Shown: piece after piece, positions 25,498 through 35,229 of the stretch | How the letters are laid out: each line of letters starts with the position of its first letter | Position numbering within the stretch: the stretch's first letter is position 1 | NCBI GenBank assembly: GCA_963733945.1 | Contig: CAVTFD010000033.1 | Coordinates: 124,001 to 188,000, forward strand | DNA length: 64,000 bases | Origin: AP-15 sp963733945 | GTDB lineage: Bacteria > Pseudomonadota > Alphaproteobacteria > ATCC43930 > CGMCC-115725 | Direction: 5' to 3' | Made by a program: the position numbers and the translations under genes | Notes under the pieces: model-generated | What the model saw: only the letters and a program-made list of their open reading frames with translations | What the model was told of the DNA's origin: nothing | Database searches by the model: none

Positions 25498-25902
25498 ATG
25501 TCAACGAGCGGGAACCCGATGCCGCGCCGCTTGCGGTTCGCCCTGATCTTCGGCGCGATCGGTACGACGGCGCTTCTCGCCGTCGGGCTGCCAAGTCTCG
25601 GCGCCGCCGGCGGTGCGGTGGTCGACGCTGCGGCAAAAGCGGTCACGATCAAGATCGACAACTTCGCCTTCGCCCCGCCGGATCTCACGGTCGCAGCCGG
25701 CACGACGGTGACCTGGAAGAACGACGATGGCGAAGTGCACAAGGTGCAGGATGACCACAAAGGGTTCTCTTCGGCGGCGCTCGACACCGACGACAGCTTC
25801 TCCCACACCTTCGCGACCCCGGGGGTCTACCATTATTTCTGCTCGATCCACCCGTATATGGTGGGCAAGATTGTCGTCAAACCCGTCCGTCCTGCGTCGT
25901 GA
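25498..25902 (+). CDS. Cupredoxin (blue copper protein), exported
   Basis: The 134-residue protein has an N-terminal signal segment and a plastocyanin/amicyanin-like domain: VTIKIDNFAFAPPDLTVAAG, VTWKNDDGEVHKV with the first copper His, and FCSIHPYMVGKIVV with Cys, His and Met as the remaining type-1 copper ligands. Such proteins shuttle electrons in the periplasm. GGGAGAG precedes the ATG by five bases. It is 12 bases after the metallophosphoesterase, so they are co-transcribed, and it may take electrons to or from the cytochrome b561. Confidence 0.88.
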   Translation: MSTSGNPMPRRLRFALIFGAIGTTALLAVGLPSLGAAGGAVVDAAAKAVTIKIDNFAFAPPDLTVAAGTTVTWKNDDGEVHKVQDDHKGFSSAALDTDDSFSHTFATPGVYHYFCSIHPYMVGKIVVKPVRPAS

Positions 25903-25931
25903 GCGTCGTAAGAGCGAATTGGAGGCGGGTT

Positions 25932-26135
25932 ATGTGGGAGCAGCCGACTAACGCCGGGCTCGCCGATCGCGACGCGATCGGCGCCTGGCTCATGTGCCTG
26001 GCAATCGCACTCGGGTGTTTCAGCTTACTGGCCGCGGCGAGCCCCGGAAGCGGCGTCGCGCCCGCGGCATTGATCAACCCGGGTCCGATCGCTACGGTGG
26101 CCGCCGTCCAAGACTATCGCCCGGGGAGATGCTGA
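25932..26135 (+). CDS. 67-residue single-pass membrane protein
   Basis: A short reading frame begins at an ATG with a perfect GGAGG six bases before it. The product has a polar start (MWEQPTNAGLADRDA), one membrane helix at about residues 18-36 and a Pro- and Ala-rich tail ending VAAVQDYRPGRC. It has no family I know. It sits in line after the cupredoxin and ends one base before ilvD. It may be a membrane anchor or a leader peptide. Confidence 0.5.
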   Translation: MWEQPTNAGLADRDAIGAWLMCLAIALGCFSLLAAASPGSGVAPAALINPGPIATVAAVQDYRPGRC

Positions 26136-26136
26136 A

Positions 26137-27873
26137 ATGCCCGACGACGCCCGCCGACCCGTCATCGACAAGTCGCGCATGCCGAGCCGCCACGTGACGA
26201 TCGGACCCGAGCGGGCGCCGCACCGCGCCTTTCTCTATTCGATGGGCTTGACCGACGAGCAGATTGCTCAACCGCTGGTCGGCGTCGCCACGACCTGGAA
26301 CGAGTCGGCGCCATGCAACATCTCGCTGTCGCGCCAGGCGCAGGCGGCGAAGAAGGGGGTCGCGGCCAGCGCCGGCACCCCGCGCGAGTTCACCACGATC
26401 ACCGTCACTGACGGCATCGCGATGGGCCACGAGGGCATGAAATCATCGCTGGTCAGCCGTGAGGTCATTGCCAACTCGGTCGAGCTGTCGATGCGTGGGC
26501 ATTGCTACGACGCGCTCGTCGGCCTCGCCGGCTGCGACAAATCCTTGCCCGGTCTGATGATGGCGATGCTGCGCCTCAACGTGCCGTCGGTCTTCATGTA
26601 TGGCGGCTCGATCTTGCCAGGGCGCTTCAAAGGTCACGACGTAACGATCGGCGACGTGTTCGAGGCGGTCGGCTCACACAGCATCGGCAAATTGTCGGAC
26701 GAAGAGCTGCATGAGCTTGAATGCGCGGCTTGCCCGTCGGCGGGGTCCTGCGGCGGCCTCTTCACCGCCAACACGATGGCCTGTGTGTCCGAGGCAATCG
26801 GTCTGGCCCTGCCCGGCTCGGCCGGCGCCCCGGCGCCCTACGATTCGCGCGACGCCTATGCGGAGGCTTCGGGGCAGGCGGTCATGGAATTGCTGCGGCG
26901 CAACATTCGCCCGCGCGACATCGTCACCAGGAAGGCGATAGAGAACGCCGCGACCGTGGTCGCCGCCGCCGGCGGTTCCACCAATGGCGGGCTACACCTG
27001 CCGGCGATCGCCAACGAGGCGGGCATCGATTTCGATCTGCACGCTTTCGGTGAGATCTGCAGGCGCACACCCTATATCGGCGATCTGAAGCCGGGCGGTC
27101 GCTATGTAATGAAAGATCTGCATGACGTCGGCGGCGTGCCGGTGCTGATGAAGGCATTGCTCGACGGGGGCCATTTGCACGGCGAGTGTATGACCGTCAC
27201 CGGCAGGACCATCGCCGAAAATTTGCGGGGCGTGGCGTTTCCAGCGGGTCAAGATGTAGTGCGGCCGACTTCGGCGCCGTTGTCACCCACCGGCGGCCTG
27301 ATGGTTCTGAAGGGCAACCTCGCGCCGCAGGGTGCCATCGTTAAGGTCGCCGGCATGAGCGGCGACCGCTTTACCGGCCCGGCGCGCTGCTTCGATTGCG
27401 AGGAGGATGCGTTTGCCGCGGTCGAAAAACGTCAATACGATTTGGGCGACGTGCTGGTGATCCGCTACGAGGGGCCGCGCGGCGGGCCGGGGATGCGCGA
27501 GATGCTGTCGACCACCGCGGCGCTGACGGGCCAGGGCGTGGACGACAAAGTGGCCCTGATCACCGACGGGCGCTTTTCTGGCGCGACGCACGGCTTTTGC
27601 GTCGGCCATGTCGGGCCGGAGGCGGCGGTCGGTGGGCCGATCGGCCTATTGCGCGACGGCGACATGATCACCCTCGATGGCAAGGCCTGCACACTTAATG
27701 TGGCGTTGAGCGAGGGCGAGCTCGCCGCCCGCCGGGAGGCGTGGACGCCGCGCCGCAACAACTACCAGGCGGGCTGCCTGTGGCGCTATGCGCAGACCGT
27801 CGGCGATGCCGAGAAGGGGGCCATCACCCACCCCGGAGCCCGCGCCGAAACCCACACCTACGCCGACATTTAG
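26137..27873 (+). CDS. ilvD: Dihydroxy-acid dehydratase
   Basis: IlvD dehydrates 2,3-dihydroxy-isovalerate and related acids in branched-chain amino-acid synthesis. The 578-residue product has the three iron-sulfur cysteines C60 (NESAPCN), C133 (GCDKSLPG) and C205 (GSCGGLFTANTM). Other blocks are TDGIAMGHEGM, GGSTNGGLHLPAIANEAG and ALITDGRFSGATHGFCVGHV. Length is standard. The start is one base after the small membrane protein. This may also be a related sugar-acid dehydratase, but the sequence between blocks agrees with IlvD. Confidence 0.88.
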   Translation: MPDDARRPVIDKSRMPSRHVTIGPERAPHRAFLYSMGLTDEQIAQPLVGVATTWNESAPCNISLSRQAQAAKKGVAASAGTPREFTTITVTDGIAMGHEGMKSSLVSREVIANSVELSMRGHCYDALVGLAGCDKSLPGLMMAMLRLNVPSVFMYGGSILPGRFKGHDVTIGDVFEAVGSHSIGKLSDEELHELECAACPSAGSCGGLFTANTMACVSEAIGLALPGSAGAPAPYDSRDAYAEASGQAVMELLRRNIRPRDIVTRKAIENAATVVAAAGGSTNGGLHLPAIANEAGIDFDLHAFGEICRRTPYIGDLKPGGRYVMKDLHDVGGVPVLMKALLDGGHLHGECMTVTGRTIAENLRGVAFPAGQDVVRPTSAPLSPTGGLMVLKGNLAPQGAIVKVAGMSGDRFTGPARCFDCEEDAFAAVEKRQYDLGDVLVIRYEGPRGGPGMREMLSTTAALTGQGVDDKVALITDGRFSGATHGFCVGHVGPEAAVGGPIGLLRDGDMITLDGKACTLNVALSEGELAARREAWTPRRNNYQAGCLWRYAQTVGDAEKGAITHPGARAETHTYADI

Positions 27874-27882
27874 CCAGCCGGT

Positions 27883-29487
27883 TCAGGTCTTCTCGACGTT
27901 CCACATAAAAATTGCCGGGGCGCTGACGTAGCCCTTGATGTTCTTACGGTAGGCGGTCTTGGTGAAGAATTGCCCGGTCGGAACATAGGGCACCACCTCG
28001 AAGGCGCGCTGTTGAATCTTGGCGGCGATATCTTGACGTTCCTCCGAGTCGCTCGCTTTGAGCCATTGGGTTCGCAATTCTTCCAGCTTGTCGTCGGTCG
28101 GCCAGCCGAACCAGGCCTTCTCACCGTTGGCGCGCAGCATGACATTTGTCGACGGGTCCAGGGTGTCGGAACCGACCCAGCCGGTCTCAAACATGTTCCA
28201 GCCGCCCTCGGCCGGCGGCTTTTTCGAGGCGCGGCGCGTCACGACCGTACCCCAGTCGCTGGCCACGTATTCGACATTGAGCCCGAGCTTTTTGAGCGCC
28301 TCGGTCGTGACCAGCGCCTCGGCATGGATCAGCGGTTGGTCGACCGCATCGAGCAGGATGATCTTCTCGCCCTTGTACCCGGCCTCGGCGACCAGCCTCT
28401 TGGCTGCATCGTAATCGCGCTTGCTAGTGAGCGCCGCCGAGCCGGCGTTGCTGGCCATCGGCGTGCCGCAGGTGAAGAACGACGGGCAGGTTTTCCAGTT
28501 CTTCGGATCACCGACGAATGCGGTCATATTGTCGGCCTGACTGGTCACCATCAGCACCGCCTGACGCATCTTGACGTTGTCGAACGGCGGAAAGAGGAAA
28601 TTGAAGCGAAGACACCCGGTGCCGCCGAGCGGGTCCAGCGGCGCGAGAACGACTTCCGAGTTGCCGGCCAGGACCGGCCAAAGATCGGCCGGCGGGTTCT
28701 CGTACCAGTCGTCTTCGCCTTGCTGGATCGCCGCGGTCTTGGTCGCGACGTCGGGCACGACATGCCATTCGACACGGTCGACCTTGACCACTTTGCCGCC
28801 CGAGGCCCAGTCCGGCGGCTCGCTCCGCGGCACATAGTCGGTGTTTTTCACGTAGACTACGAGGTTGCCCGGCTGGTGCTCCTCCTTGACGAATTTGAAT
28901 GGCCCCGACCCGATCATCTCGGTGACCTGCTGGTAGGGGTCGGTCTTGGCCAGCCGCTCCGGCATGATGAACGGCGCCAGGCTCGACACCTTGGCGAGCC
29001 CGTCGATCAGCAGCGGAAACGGTTCCTTCAGATGGATCGAGAAGTTCTTGTCGTCGCCGCCTTTCATTTCGTCGATGGTAGTGGCGAGGGTCTGGCCGAG
29101 CGCGTCGCGCGCCATCCAGCGCTTGATGGAAGCGACGCAATCGGCGCCGCGCACTGGCTGCCCGTCATGGAATTTGAGCCCGTCGCGCAGCACGAAGCTA
29201 TAATTCACCTTGTCCGGCGAGACTTCATACCCGTCGATCATCTGCGGGTGCGGCTTGAACTTCGAGTCGATCGCGAACAGCGTGTCGAAGATCATATAGC
29301 CGTGGTTGCGCGTGACATAGGCGGTCGTCCAGATCGGGTCGAGCACCTGCACGTCGGTCTGCGGGATAAAGCGCAACGTCTTGTCATCGGCCGTCGCAGC
29401 CCGCGCGCGCCGCCCGATCCCGGAAATCGCGATTGCCGCCCCTCCCGCGCTCGCCGCAAATTCGCGCCGCGTCATCCCACGAGCCAT
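27883..29487 (-). CDS. ABC transporter substrate-binding protein, family 5 (peptide/nickel type)
   Basis: The 534-residue product has a Tat-like signal (MTRREFAASAGGAAIAISG, ending RRARA) and the extended two-lobe fold of oligopeptide-binding proteins: IFDTLFAIDSKFKPHPQMID, YSFVLRDGLKFHDGQPV, IGSGPFKFVKEE and NGRAFEVVPYVPTG-like blocks near the end. A strong GGAGGAA precedes the ATG at 29487. No permease or ATPase gene lies next to it, so its transporter is elsewhere or lost. It converges on ilvD with a ten-base gap. Confidence 0.87.
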   Translation of the reverse strand: MARGMTRREFAASAGGAAIAISGIGRRARAATADDKTLRFIPQTDVQVLDPIWTTAYVTRNHGYMIFDTLFAIDSKFKPHPQMIDGYEVSPDKVNYSFVLRDGLKFHDGQPVRGADCVASIKRWMARDALGQTLATTIDEMKGGDDKNFSIHLKEPFPLLIDGLAKVSSLAPFIMPERLAKTDPYQQVTEMIGSGPFKFVKEEHQPGNLVVYVKNTDYVPRSEPPDWASGGKVVKVDRVEWHVVPDVATKTAAIQQGEDDWYENPPADLWPVLAGNSEVVLAPLDPLGGTGCLRFNFLFPPFDNVKMRQAVLMVTSQADNMTAFVGDPKNWKTCPSFFTCGTPMASNAGSAALTSKRDYDAAKRLVAEAGYKGEKIILLDAVDQPLIHAEALVTTEALKKLGLNVEYVASDWGTVVTRRASKKPPAEGGWNMFETGWVGSDTLDPSTNVMLRANGEKAWFGWPTDDKLEELRTQWLKASDSEERQDIAAKIQQRAFEVVPYVPTGQFFTKTAYRKNIKGYVSAPAIFMWNVEKT

Positions 29488-29633
29488 CTGTTCCTCCGCC
29501 GTGTTCGTTCGACAGCCCGGCAAAATCCGGACCGTGCCCGTTAACCTTACACTTTTATGACTTTCCACACAAAAAGCCCACATTAAAGAGCCCACAGTTA
29601 CGGCGACGCCTTTGACATTTTTACGATGTGCGT

Positions 29634-30941
29634 TCAGCGGGCGGGTGCGCCGGGCTCCTTGTCGCCCAGCCGCAATAGCGGAACCAGAACGAGGATCAGC
29701 GCAGTCGACCCCGCGGAAACCAGGATCAGCGGATCGAGATGACGGTGGAACGGATGTTCGTACAGAAACGAGCCGATGTTGTCGGACAGAGCCGATGACA
29801 AATTGAGCAACGACATCAAGGTGGCAAAGGCGAATCCTTCGGCCCGCTTCGGACAGTAATCGGCGGCCAGGGTCAGGGTAGCGACAAAGGCGATCATGCC
29901 CGCCGCGCCGCTGAAGAAATTAATCAGCGCGGCGGCGACCTCGTTCCAAAGCAGCAGGTCCGCCGCCGTCGTCACCGTACCAAACACAATGCTGAAATTG
30001 AGGAGCCCCCGCGAGCTCATCCCCTTCAGCAGCTTTCGATAGAACAATGCGCCGACGATCCACCCCGCGGAGTTGATCGCGCCGAGAATGCCAATATAGT
30101 TCTGCGAGAATTTCAAGTGGTCTGTCATGTGGTAATAAAGCGGCGTCCCGAACCCCGGATTGAGATAATATAAAAACAGGAACAATCCAATCACCCACAA
30201 ATCCCTAAGGGTAAAAGCGACCAACAGCCCGCGGAACGTCTGCTTCATTTCAGCGAAATCGAGGCGGCTCGGAGCTTCGTCAATCAGAAACAACGCCGCG
30301 AAGATCGCCGCCAGAGGGGCAAATGCGATGATCGCCGCTGCGGCATACAGCGCACCTGCCGGGCCCAGCTGCTCGACCAGCTCGCCGCCGATAAAGGCAC
30401 TGGCCATCGCGGCAATGTTGAACCACAGCCATTGCTGATTGACGAAGGCATCGCTGGCGCGCAGCCGCTGGCCGTTCTCGACCAGCAGTGCGCCACACAA
30501 AGTGCTCGAGATCGCCATCGCGTAGGCGGTCAGCAGCAGTAAAGACACGAGCGGCCCCGGCGCTGTAATCCGCGTGACCGCGAAATAAGCTCCAGTGGCA
30601 ACCGCGTTGGCGAGGATCAGGTAGGCCTTACGGCGATAGCCGAACAGCGGCACGAAGTCCGAAACGATCCCGTAGATCGGCTTGATGATCCACGGGAGGT
30701 TCAGGACCGTAAGATAAGCGGTCACCTGGACCGGGGTCCAGCCGTAGACCTGCTTCAGAAAATAATTGAGCGGCTGGGCGATCAGGCCTCCGGTCTGGCC
30801 GAGCCCTTCGACGATGTAGACCAAGGCGAAAAACAGCATGAGCCGGCTGATCTGCCGGCGCTCCGACGGGGGCTCGACGGATAGTGCCGGCGCGCCCTCA
30901 CCGCGATCGGCGGGAAGGGACAAACCGATCTTTTGGGACAA
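29634..30941 (-). CDS. BT1-family MFS transporter
   Basis: The 435-residue protein has about twelve membrane helices. The segment VYIVEGLGQTGGLIAQPLNY and the following NLPWIIKPIYGIVSDFVPLFG match BT1/folate-biopterin transporters. Solutes cannot be assigned; in protists the family moves folate and biopterin, and bacterial relatives are poorly known. It is monocistronic or at the head of its group. Confidence 0.8.
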   Translation of the reverse strand: MSQKIGLSLPADRGEGAPALSVEPPSERRQISRLMLFFALVYIVEGLGQTGGLIAQPLNYFLKQVYGWTPVQVTAYLTVLNLPWIIKPIYGIVSDFVPLFGYRRKAYLILANAVATGAYFAVTRITAPGPLVSLLLLTAYAMAISSTLCGALLVENGQRLRASDAFVNQQWLWFNIAAMASAFIGGELVEQLGPAGALYAAAAIIAFAPLAAIFAALFLIDEAPSRLDFAEMKQTFRGLLVAFTLRDLWVIGLFLFLYYLNPGFGTPLYYHMTDHLKFSQNYIGILGAINSAGWIVGALFYRKLLKGMSSRGLLNFSIVFGTVTTAADLLLWNEVAAALINFFSGAAGMIAFVATLTLAADYCPKRAEGFAFATLMSLLNLSSALSDNIGSFLYEHPFHRHLDPLILVSAGSTALILVLVPLLRLGDKEPGAPAR

Positions 30942-30972
30942 GCTGTCCCGACTCTCGATCGCTAACGCGGCC

Positions 30973-31434
30973 CTATTTAATTGCGACGATGGCTTCGATT
31001 TCGACCGGGATGCCGCCTGGCAACGAACTCATCCCGACCGCGGAGCGCGCGTGCCGCCCGTATTCGCCAAACACCTCGACAAACAGGTCCGAGCAGCCGT
31101 TGACGATCTTGGGGTGGTCCTCGAAATCCAGGGCGGCGTTGACCATGCCGAATACCTTGACGACGTCGACGACCCGGTCAAGATCGCCACCCAGCGCGTT
31201 CCTCATCGCCGCGATCAGCATCAGCCCAACTCCGCGGGCCTGGCGATAACCCTCATCGACCGACATGCCGGCGCCGAGCTTGCCACGCGGCGTCTTGCCG
31301 TCACCATCAGGGGGTTGCTTGCCCGACAGGTACAAGAGATTGCCGACGAGTTTGGCGTGCACGTAACTGCCCCACGGGGCGCCGACCTCTGGGAGGGTGA
31401 TCCCCAAATCGTTCAGCCGTTGCTCGATCTGCAT
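30973..31434 (-). CDS. RidA-family protein
   Basis: The 153-residue protein is of the YjgF/RidA fold, somewhat longer than the usual 128. Blocks are GNLLYLSGKQPP, AAMRNALGGDLDRVVDVVKV, FVEVFGEYGRHARSAVGM and IPVEIEAIVAIK. The Arg in HARSAVGM matches the substrate-binding Arg of RidA, which hydrolyses reactive enamine or imine intermediates. It lies 31 bases upstream of the BT1 transporter gene on the same strand. Confidence 0.87.
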   Translation of the reverse strand: MQIEQRLNDLGITLPEVGAPWGSYVHAKLVGNLLYLSGKQPPDGDGKTPRGKLGAGMSVDEGYRQARGVGLMLIAAMRNALGGDLDRVVDVVKVFGMVNAALDFEDHPKIVNGCSDLFVEVFGEYGRHARSAVGMSSLPGGIPVEIEAIVAIK

Positions 31435-31488
31435 CGTCCTATCTCCGCAGCCGCTGGCGGCGCATCATAACCAAAAGCCGCGGCGTTA

Positions 31489-31743
31489 TCAGCGGCAACG
31501 GTACTCCGCGATCTCTGCGCTGCCGTCCTGAGTTTCGGAGACGAGCTCGGCGGATTTCTCCCACGACTCGCAGTGCAGCTGGGCGACTTGCTCCGCCGCG
31601 GCCGAGGGCGTCGTGTCCGGGTACCAGCGCAGAGAGATCTCCACGGGCGACCGGCTGAGCGTCCAGGGCGGCCCGTTGCATCCGGCTAGAGCAGCCAATG
31701 CTGCAATCCCCGCAGCCCCTATCGCTCCGCCCAGCTTCGACAT
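31489..31743 (-). CDS. Small lipoprotein
   Basis: The 84-residue protein has a signal peptide with lipobox LAALAGCNG. The mature part (about 62 residues) contains two more cysteines and ends AEIAEYRCR. GAGGTG precedes the ATG at 31743. No family was recognised. It is followed after 54 bases by the RidA gene. Confidence 0.65.
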   Translation of the reverse strand: MSKLGGAIGAAGIAALAALAGCNGPPWTLSRSPVEISLRWYPDTTPSAAAEQVAQLHCESWEKSAELVSETQDGSAEIAEYRCR

Positions 31744-31849
31744 CGGCACCTCGCTGGCTTTGCTTTCGGCTCGGTCGCCTTTCGGGTTAACGCTGAGCAG
31801 GCGTCGACAGTTCACCCGCGACGCTGGTCGCCCGGATAACCTGGGCGGA

Positions 31850-33733
31850 TCACTTCTCCGGCAAGCCGGCGCGACGCAGTCCGGGAAAATAGGTGGCTTC
31901 GGCAAAGGCTCGGATTTTCGGGTTGTCGTACAAGCTCGATTTTTCGACTTGCGCCAGGGTCGCATAGCCCGGGCTCAGCTGCTGCGCTTCAGCAAGTTCC
32001 TTGCGGGCGCGCTCGGTATCTCCTTTGAGTGCGTAAGCGGCTGCGAGATAGGCATGGACAAACGGCAGGCGGGCATTCTCGTTGCGCGCCTGTTCCAGCC
32101 AGACGAGCGCCTCGTCGGTCTGAGACTGGAGCAGCTTCGCGACACCGACCCGACCATGCCATACGGCAATGCCGGGTTCGTGCGGACTGAGACGGATGGC
32201 CTCCTCAAAATAGGGTTCCACCGCATCGACCGATCCGGTCAGAAACTTACACCAGCCGAGATGGGCATAAAGCGGGGCGCGGCTCCGATCGAGGGCAATC
32301 GAGGTTTCATATTCGGGAATGGCTTCCGCGCAGCGCCCTTCTGCACGGAGCACCTGCGCCTTTGCGGCATGCGCCATCGGGCTGTTGGGCGCCGCTGCCA
32401 GCGCCTCTTCAGCCAGCTGTCGCGCGCGCCCTAGGTCGACGCTCGGAAAATCGCTAAGCTCGTCGAGGACCCTGACCGCCAGCACGACCGCGAGCCAAGC
32501 CTGCGCGTCGGCGACGTGCGGATCGAGCGCGTGCGCTGTCTCGAAATCGCGCACGGCCTCGTCATAGGTTTCTCGCGAGATCGGCTTGGACAACTGGGCG
32601 CGCCCGCGCAGAATGTAATCGAGCGCGTCGGGATGAGCGACCGGCCTGCCGGCCTCAGCGATCGCCAACTGCGATTGCAGCGCGCGGGCGATCCGCTCGG
32701 TGATCTCGTTCTGCAACGCGAACAAATCGCCGAGGTCGCGGTCGAATCGTTCCGCCCAGAGCTGCCGATTGGTTTCGGCGTCGACCAATTGCACGTTGAC
32801 TCGAACCTCTTTGGCTGAGCGCTGAACACTGCCTTCAAGGACGTAGCGCACGCCGAGCTCACGCCCGATCTTTTTGGCGTCGACTGCTTTGCCTTTGTAG
32901 GAGAAGGCGGTGTTGCGCGCGATCACCAGGCTGCCTTCGATCCGCGACAGATCGGTCGTCAGATCGTCTGTGATGCCGTCCGCAAAATATTCCTGGTCCG
33001 GGTCGTTGCTGAGGTTGGTGAAGGGCAGTACCACCATCGACAGCCGAGGCGCGGACACATTCGTTACCGCTGACGGCCCCGACCGCAGCCACCACGCTCC
33101 CCCAGCCGTGATCAACGCGAGGACGGCGACGGCCGCAAGACCGATAACGAAACGTCGCCCTCGCCATCCGCGGGTGCCGAGCGCCGAAGCCGACGACTGA
33201 CCAAAGCTCTCGTCGACCTTGAAAGCGCGCACCGGCTCGGCGATGTTTTTTACTCGCTGCTCGCCGAGCGTGGTGAAGCCGACCGGCAACCTCGTTCCGA
33301 TCTGATCGCGCACGGCGCCGGACAGACAAACCCCACCGGGCTCGGCCAGGGCCTCCAGCCGAGCAGCGATGTTGACGCTGTCGCCGTAGAGGTTAGATCC
33401 TTCGACGATCACGTCACCGACATGGACGCCGATGCGGAACCGCATCTGTTCTTCCGGAGCGCGGTTGGCATTTTCCGCGGCGATCGCCTGCTGCACCGCG
33501 ACCGCGCATTCGACGGCATCGACGGCACTGGCGAAATCCGCGATTACGCTGTCGCCGGCGGTATTGAAGATACGACCGTGATGAACCTCAACCAGATGGT
33601 CGAGGATTGCCCGATAGGCCTGGAGCTGGCGCAAGGTGCCAACCTCGTCGACGCCCATCAGGCGGCTGTACTCGGCGACGTCGGCGGCAAAGATGGCCGC
33701 GAGCTTCCGCTCGACCCCTTGGCCTTCTACCAC
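31850..33733 (-). CDS. Class III adenylate cyclase with TolB-like and TPR regions
   Basis: The 627-residue protein has an N-terminal class III cyclase domain: AAIFAADVAEYSRLMG with the metal-binding Asp, NTAGDSVIADF with the second, and GVHVGDVIVEGSNLYGDSVN. A membrane helix follows at about 195-215. Then comes a TolB-like segment (VVLPFTNLSNDPDQEYFADG) and TPR repeats to the end. This architecture, frequent in rhizobia and Rhodospirillales, makes cAMP in response to an unknown signal. The carboxy-terminal end is near 31850 and the gene looks complete. Confidence 0.88.
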   Translation of the reverse strand: MVEGQGVERKLAAIFAADVAEYSRLMGVDEVGTLRQLQAYRAILDHLVEVHHGRIFNTAGDSVIADFASAVDAVECAVAVQQAIAAENANRAPEEQMRFRIGVHVGDVIVEGSNLYGDSVNIAARLEALAEPGGVCLSGAVRDQIGTRLPVGFTTLGEQRVKNIAEPVRAFKVDESFGQSSASALGTRGWRGRRFVIGLAAVAVLALITAGGAWWLRSGPSAVTNVSAPRLSMVVLPFTNLSNDPDQEYFADGITDDLTTDLSRIEGSLVIARNTAFSYKGKAVDAKKIGRELGVRYVLEGSVQRSAKEVRVNVQLVDAETNRQLWAERFDRDLGDLFALQNEITERIARALQSQLAIAEAGRPVAHPDALDYILRGRAQLSKPISRETYDEAVRDFETAHALDPHVADAQAWLAVVLAVRVLDELSDFPSVDLGRARQLAEEALAAAPNSPMAHAAKAQVLRAEGRCAEAIPEYETSIALDRSRAPLYAHLGWCKFLTGSVDAVEPYFEEAIRLSPHEPGIAVWHGRVGVAKLLQSQTDEALVWLEQARNENARLPFVHAYLAAAYALKGDTERARKELAEAQQLSPGYATLAQVEKSSLYDNPKIRAFAEATYFPGLRRAGLPEK

Positions 33734-33858
33734 TTGGCTCTCCTCAAGGGCGCTCCCCCAGGAAACGATCGGGTTAGCGCAAGTAATATAGCATTTTTAT
33801 CGGCTATCGGACTACTCAACTCGGCGCCGCCAGGATCGCCCATTCCGGGAGACAGGCG

Positions 33859-35229
33859 ATGATGCGTGATTTAGACGGTTATGTTGCCGACATTCCCTAT
33901 CTGCGCGACTTCAAGCCGATGCTGGCTCCCGCCTGGCTCGACCATGTGGCGCTCGTTTGCGGGGTCGATCCGCCCACGCGCGCGAACGGCTTCGCCTGGT
34001 GCGACCTCGGCTGCGGCCAGGGCGTGACCGCAGCGATCCTCGCCGCTACCCATCCGCGCGGAACCTTTCATGGCATCGATATGATGCCGGTGCATATCGA
34101 GCATGCCCGGCGGCTCGCGGCCGAGGCGACGATCGCCAATGTGCGCTTTCACCCCGTCGATTTCGCCACCGCCGACGGTCTCGACTTGCCGCCATTCGAC
34201 TACCTCGTCGCCCACGGCGTCTATAGCTGGGTCGACGCGGAGAACCAAGCCGCGCTGCGGCGGTTTATCGACCGCCACCTCAAACCCGGCGGGCTTGTTT
34301 ATGTCAGCTACAATGCGATGCCGGGCTGGACACGTGAGCTGCCCTTTCAGCGCCTCGTGCACGAGCTCGGACGGACCTTCCCCGGCTCCAGCGCCGCGCG
34401 CTTTGCCGCCGCTGCCGCGATCGTCCGCACGATGGCCGCAGCCGGCGTACTGGCACTGGCGCCGAGCCTTACCCTCGCCGAGCTGAAGGCGCACCCGGAA
34501 GATTACACCCCCGCCTATCTGGTCCACGAATTCATGCACGCTGCCTGGCAGCCGCTCTATGTAACCGAGGTGCGCGCCGCGATGGCGACGATCGGCCTCG
34601 CCCCGGTGGGCTCCGCGACCCTGATCGAGAACTTTGATCGGCTGGCGCTCAGCGACAGCGCGCGTGAGACGCTGGCGTGCATCGCCGACCGGGATGTCCG
34701 CGAACTCGCCCGCGATTTCTTCCTCGACCAGCGCCTGCGCTGCGATGTCTTCGACCGCGGGAACCGGCGGGTGGGCCGGGAGGAGCGCGCCGAACGCCTG
34801 CTGGCGAGCACCTTTGCGCTGGCTCGCCCCGCCGTAGCAATCCGCTACGAAATAACGACGCCGGCCGGCGCTCGCGACTATGACACACCGACGGCGCGGA
34901 GGATCGTCGCCGCGCTGCTGTCCGGCCCCCGCCCACTCGCCGGCCTCGCGGCCGCGTCCGAGCTTCTCGAAAATGTTTTGACCCTGTGCGCGGCCGGCGA
35001 CGCGATGCCGGTCGAGCCCACCCGTGAGCCCGTTGCAAAACTAAACCGCGCGATTTGGCGACAGCTTGACGGCCCCGAAAAGATCGGCTGGCTGGCCTTA
35101 CCCTGCGGCACCGCCCTCGAAACCGACCGCGGTCTGCTGCGCTTGCTGCGCGACGACGCGAAAATCGACGACGAACTCTACCCCGGCTGGCGCGGGTTCC
35201 TTGCTTCACATCGCGTCTTTGCTCAATAG
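33859..35229 (+). CDS. SAM-dependent methyltransferase with regulatory domain
   Basis: The 456-residue protein has a Rossmann methyltransferase domain (WCDLGCGQGVTAAILAA, HGIDMMPVHIEHARRLA, FDYLVAHGVYSWV, HLKPGGLVYVSYNAMPGW) and a second half that matches the methyltransferase regulatory domain family (HEFMHAAWQPLYVTEVRAAM, FFLDQRLRCDVFDRG). Substrate unknown. It is transcribed divergently from the adenylate cyclase and its last seven bases overlap the convergent GNAT gene. Confidence 0.83.
   Translation: MMRDLDGYVADIPYLRDFKPMLAPAWLDHVALVCGVDPPTRANGFAWCDLGCGQGVTAAILAATHPRGTFHGIDMMPVHIEHARRLAAEATIANVRFHPVDFATADGLDLPPFDYLVAHGVYSWVDAENQAALRRFIDRHLKPGGLVYVSYNAMPGWTRELPFQRLVHELGRTFPGSSAARFAAAAAIVRTMAAAGVLALAPSLTLAELKAHPEDYTPAYLVHEFMHAAWQPLYVTEVRAAMATIGLAPVGSATLIENFDRLALSDSARETLACIADRDVRELARDFFLDQRLRCDVFDRGNRRVGREERAERLLASTFALARPAVAIRYEITTPAGARDYDTPTARRIVAALLSGPRPLAGLAAASELLENVLTLCAAGDAMPVEPTREPVAKLNRAIWRQLDGPEKIGWLALPCGTALETDRGLLRLLRDDAKIDDELYPGWRGFLASHRVFAQ

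Noticed and set aside
27970..29544. Long plus-strand frame over the substrate-binding protein gene
   Set aside because: A long open antisense frame is common in high-GC genes. Its codons follow the reverse of the real gene, and it has no recognisable domain.
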